Assembly: GCA_037349105.1 (NCBI GenBank)
Contig: JAYJMM010000050.1
Span: 62,001 to 126,000, forward strand
Length of the DNA stretch: 64,000 nt
Reading direction: 5' to 3'
Source of the DNA: Limnomonas spitsbergensis
Lineage: Eukaryota > Chlorophyta > Chlorophyceae > Chlamydomonadales
The translations under genes and the position numbers were made by a program. Shown piece by piece: positions 60,101 through 64,000 of the stretch. Numbering within the stretch: position 1 is the stretch's first letter; each line of letters begins with the position of its first letter. The notes beneath the pieces are model-generated. The model did not search any database. It was given only the letters and a program-made list of their open reading frames with translations, and was not told where the DNA came from.

Positions 60101-63100
60101 TCCCCCGAGCCCTCTCCAGTACCCTCACACAAGCCCTCTTCAGTGCCCTCTCCCGAGCCCTCTCCAGTGCCCTCCCCCTAGCCCTCTCCCGAGTTCACCC
60201 CGAGCCCTCTCCAGTACCCTCTCCAGTGCCATCCGACTCTCCGACTCCATCGCTTTAGTGTAGAATGCCTTGTTACGCACATATATTTTTCATTTTTCAA
60301 AAGGGACATCCTTCATGCAGACGCAGCTACAGACTCAACATTGAACATCCGCAATAGCATTTGTTTAATGATAGACTTTCAAAGTAATGCATGATATTGT
60401 GATTGATGTAAATGGGTTTGTGAGAGGGGGTGTTGATTGAAGTAACTTGCAGTCATGCATGCGGTCAGACCATGGGTTCTTAATTTACTCAGGTTCATCG
60501 GGCCGAAAAGCCAAGAACTCTGCTGCATGGAGCACACTAGCTCAAACTGTGGGCACCAAGCCTATACAGGAGGTGAAGATAGAGGGGGCGCTGACCACAA
60601 TAATGTGCGGTAATGCAGTCGTACCATGACCTATTAATTTATTCAGCTACATCTGGTAGAACAGATGAGAACCATGTAACATGGTTGGCACAAGCTCGGG
60701 GCAGTAACTGCAAGCCTAGACATGAAGTGAAGGAAGAGATAGCGTGCGTCGACCACCATAAGCTGCGATGTTGCGGATTCATAATATATTTATGGACATC
60801 GGGCTGAACAGTCAAGAACTCCGGAACATGGAGCACAAAAGCCGGGATAGTGACAGCAAGCCTATGCAGGAAGTGAAGGAAGAGAGAGTGAGCGCTAATC
60901 ACAATAAGCTGCGGTGATGCGGTATGGCCATGTGTTATTAATTTACACAAGTTCATTGGGCTGAACAGCCAGGCCACTGCAGCATGGGGCGCACTAGCTC
61001 GTGCTAGTGACAAGGAGCATAGACATGAACTGAATGAAGAGAGAGTGAGCGCCGACTGCAAAAAAGTTGCAGTGATGCGGCCGGGCTATGCGTTATTGAT
61101 TTACTCGGGTTCATCGGGCAGAAAAGCCAACAACTCTGCAATATGGAGCACACTAGCTCAGGCCATTAGGCAGCAAGCCTAGACAGGAAGTGAAGGACGG
61201 AATAGGGGGTGCTGACTGCAATAAGTTGCGGTGATGCGGTCGAGCCATGTGTTATTAATTCATCCAGGTTCATCGAGCTGAACAACCAAGACATCTGCAA
61301 CATGGAGCACCCTAGCTCAAACCAGTGGGCACCAAGCCTAGACAAGAAGTGGAGGAAGAGAGAGGGGTCGCTGACCGCAACCCTCCACCGCTTGCAGAGG
61401 CATGTAGGGGTATGCACCTTCCACCACTTGCATGTGCATGTGGGGGACGCACCCTCCACCACATGCATGTGCGTGTATGGGTATGCACCCTCCAATGCTT
61501 GCAAATGCATGTGGGGGTATGCATACCTGAGTGGTCTACTAGTAGCCATCAGCCATTCCGAATCTGGAACTGCTGGCCTGCAGCTACAGCGAGCATGCAC
61601 ACCAGCATGGAGCTGCTGGCGAGTGGTGAGCTTCCATGCCAAAATATAAAATTATAGATGCTAGCTAGCTTAGTGAACAGCCTGCACCATCTGGCGAGCT
61701 TGCGCACTAGCGTGAAGCTTCTGGCCATCTTGCACACCAGCTATCAGCATGAAGTTGGTGGTCAGCTTGCGCACCGGCGTGCTTGGAGCTGAGGGACAAC
61801 TTGCACACCAGCATGGAGCCCTCTCCAGTACCCTCTCCCGTGCCCTCCCCCGAGCCCTCCCCAGTACCCTCTCCCGTGCCCTCTCCAGTGCCATCCCCTG
61901 TGCCCTCCCCCAAGCCCTCTCCTGTGCCCTCCCCTGCACCCTCTCCTGTAACCTATCATGTGCCCTCCCCCGTGCTCTCTCCAGTGCCATCCTCCGTTCC
62001 CTCCCCCGAGCCCTCTCCACTTCCCTCTCTAGTGCCCTCCCCCGAGCCCTCCCCAGTACCCTCTCCCGTGCCCTCTCCAGTGCCATTCCCCGTGCCCTCC
62101 CTCGAGCCCTCCCCTGTACCCTCCCCCGTTCCCTCTTCCGAGCCCTCTCCAGTACCCTCTCCAGTGCCCTCCCCCGAGCCCTCTCCAGTTCCCTCTCCAG
62201 TGCCCTCCCCCAAGCCCTCTCCAGTAACCTCCCCCGAGCCCTCCCCCGAGCCCTCCCATGTACCCTCCCCCCATGCCCTCCCCCGAGCCCTCTCATGTGC
62301 CCTCCCCCAAGCCCTCTCCAGAACCCTCCCCCGAGCCCTCATCAGAACCCTCCCCCGAGCCTTCTCTAGTGCCCTCCCCCGTGCCCTCCCCCGAGCCCTC
62401 TCCAGTACCCTCACACAAGCCCTCTTCAGTGCCCTCTCCCGAGCCCTCTCCAGTGCCCTCCCCCTAGCCCTCTCCCGAGTTCACCCCGAGCCCTCTCCAG
62501 TACCCTCTCCAGTGCCATCCGACTCTCCGACTCCATCGCTTTAGTGTAGAATGCCTTGTTACGCACATATATTTTTCATTTTTCAAAAGGGACATCCTTC
62601 ATGCAGACGCAGCTACAGACTCAACTTGAACATCCGCAATAGCATTTGTTTAATGATAGACTTTCAAAGTAATGCATGATATTGTGATTGATGTAAATGG
62701 GTTTGTGAGAGGGGGTGTTGATTGAAGTAACTTGCAGTCATGCATGCGGTCAGACCATGGGTTCTTAATTTACTCAGGTTCATCGGGCCGAAAAGCCAAG
62801 AACTCTGCTGCATGGAGCACACTAGCTCAAACTGTGGGCACCAAGCCTATACAGGAGGTGAAGAGAGAGGGGGCGCTGACCACAATAATGTGCGGTAATG
62901 CAGTCGTACCATGACCTATTAATTTATTCAGCTACATCTGGTAGAACAGATGAGAACCATGTAACATGGTTGGCACAAGCTCGGGGCAGTAACTGCAAGC
63001 CTAGACATGAAGTGAAGGAAGAGATAGCGTGCGTCGACCACCATAAGCTGCGATGTTGCGGATTCATAATATATTTATGGACATCGGGCTGAACAGTCAA

Positions 63101-64000
63101 GAACTCCGGAACATGGAGCACAAAAGCCGGGATAGTGACAGCAAGCCTATGCAGGAAGTGAAGGAAGAGAGAGTGAGCGCTAATCACAATAAGCTGCGGT
63201 GATGCGGTATGGCCATGTGTTATTAATTTACACAAGTTCATTGGGCTGAACAGCCAGGCCACTGCAGCATGGGGCGCACTAGCTCGTGCTAGTGACAAGG
63301 AGCATAGACATGAACTGAATGAAGAGAGAGTGAGCGCCGACTGCAAAAAAGTTGCAGTGATGCGGCCGGGCTATGCGTTATTGATTTACTCGGGTTCATC
63401 GGGCAGAAAAGCCAACAACTCTGCAATATGGAGCACACTAGCTCAGGCCATTAGGCAGCAAGCCTAGACAGGAAGTGAAGGACGGAATAGGGGGTGCTGA
63501 CTGCAATAAGTTGCGGTGATGCGGTCGAGCCATGTGTTATTAATTCATCCAGGTTCATCGAGCTGAACAACCAAGACATCTGCAACATGGAGCACCCTAG
63601 CTCAAACCAGTGGGCACCAAGCCTAGACAAGAAGTGGAGGAAGAGAGAGGGGTCGCTGACCGCAACCCTCCACCGCTTGCAGAGGCATGTAGGGGTATGC
63701 ACCTTCCACCACTTGCATGTGCATGTGGGGGACGCACCCTCCACCACATGCATGTGCGTGTATGGGTATGCACCCTCCAATGCTTGCAAATGCATGTGGG
63801 GGTATGCATACCTGAGTGGTCTACTAGTAGCCATCAGCCATTCCGAATCTGGAACTGCTGGCCTGCAGCTACAGCGAGCATGCACACCAGCATGGAGCTG
63901 CTGGCGAGTGGTGAGCTTCCATGCCAAAATATAAAATTATAGATGCTAGCTAGCTTAGTGAACAGCCTGCACCATCTGGCGAGCTTGCGCACTAGCGTGA

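Larger units (their letters stand above)
14428..64000 (+). repeat. Higher-order satellite array, unit about 2,287 bp, about 17 copies, interrupted once
   Basis: Using AAGTGAAGGACGGAATAGGG as phase marker, units start at 14724, 27161, 29446, 31732, 34018, 36268, 38517, 40671, 42956, 45254, 47542, 49829, 52117, 54330, 56614, 58900, 61188 and 63473 (partial at the right edge). The first unit is split by the insertion at 17,011-27,160. A 296-bp partial unit precedes 14,724. Most units are 2284-2288 bp; exceptions are 2250, 2249, 2154, 2298 and 2213. Units are nearly identical, differing by scattered substitutions and by minisatellite copy number. I see no rRNA, histone or other gene in the unit. 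The many ORFs in it are conserved only because the DNA is conserved, and they are open in several frames at once. Confidence 0.97.

Noticed and set aside
14428..64000. CRISPR array or rDNA repeat
   Set aside because: Repeats are kilobase-scale and composite, with no short direct repeats with unique spacers and no rRNA-like sequence.

Overview
This is eukaryotic nuclear DNA. The genes are split into short exons with GT-AG introns, plus one clear GC-AG intron. The introns are full of minisatellites, and there is no operon-like packing. The gene content fits a photosynthetic protist, most likely a green alga of the prasinophyte or core chlorophyte type: two glycosyltransferase family 61 genes, one carrying a PAN/Apple domain, a beta-propeller glycan-type protein, Pro/Ser-rich low-complexity sequence, and GC hairpins with GAA/TTC loops. 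That placement is inference. Nothing in the window fixes the species.

Left third (1-14,427), genic. A partial + strand gene (1-2874) looks like a beta-propeller glycoside-processing protein. Next come two divergently oriented GT61 genes. One is complete, with five phase-consistent exons, a signal peptide and 574 aa (complement 6886-4248). The other starts at 7922 on the + strand and adds a PAN/Apple domain, but I could not find the C-terminal catalytic half. A possible hypothetical gene lies on the minus strand at 13,868-13,049. In all four loci, short tandem duplications straddle splice junctions and create serial copies of donors or acceptors.

Right two thirds (14,428-64,000), a satellite array. 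A unit of about 2,287 bp is repeated about 17 times and runs off the right edge. Each unit is composite. It holds about six degenerate monomers of about 155 bp, a 36-bp minisatellite, a 30-bp minisatellite, a C-rich block of about 0.7 kb with a 6/12/18-bp period (it can be read as [10 protein letters not shown]), and an AT-rich spacer of about 180 bp.

One unit is split at 17,010/27,161 by an insertion of 10,150 bp (17,011-27,160). The insertion has imperfect terminal inverted repeats (CGTCGGTAA...), a 2-bp duplication (AA), and clustered subterminal TTGATTCAAG-type motifs. I read it as a large, apparently undescribed TIR-type DNA transposon. It holds a multi-exon gene of no family I recognise (24,355-26,628, with coding lesions), a GT61-like exon, and several minisatellites. 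It also contains pieces of the surrounding satellite: a copy of the 30-bp module of roughly 90% or better identity by eye, and two inverted, diverged copies of the 155-bp monomer. The element and the satellite therefore share ancestry, and this is the most interesting feature of the window.
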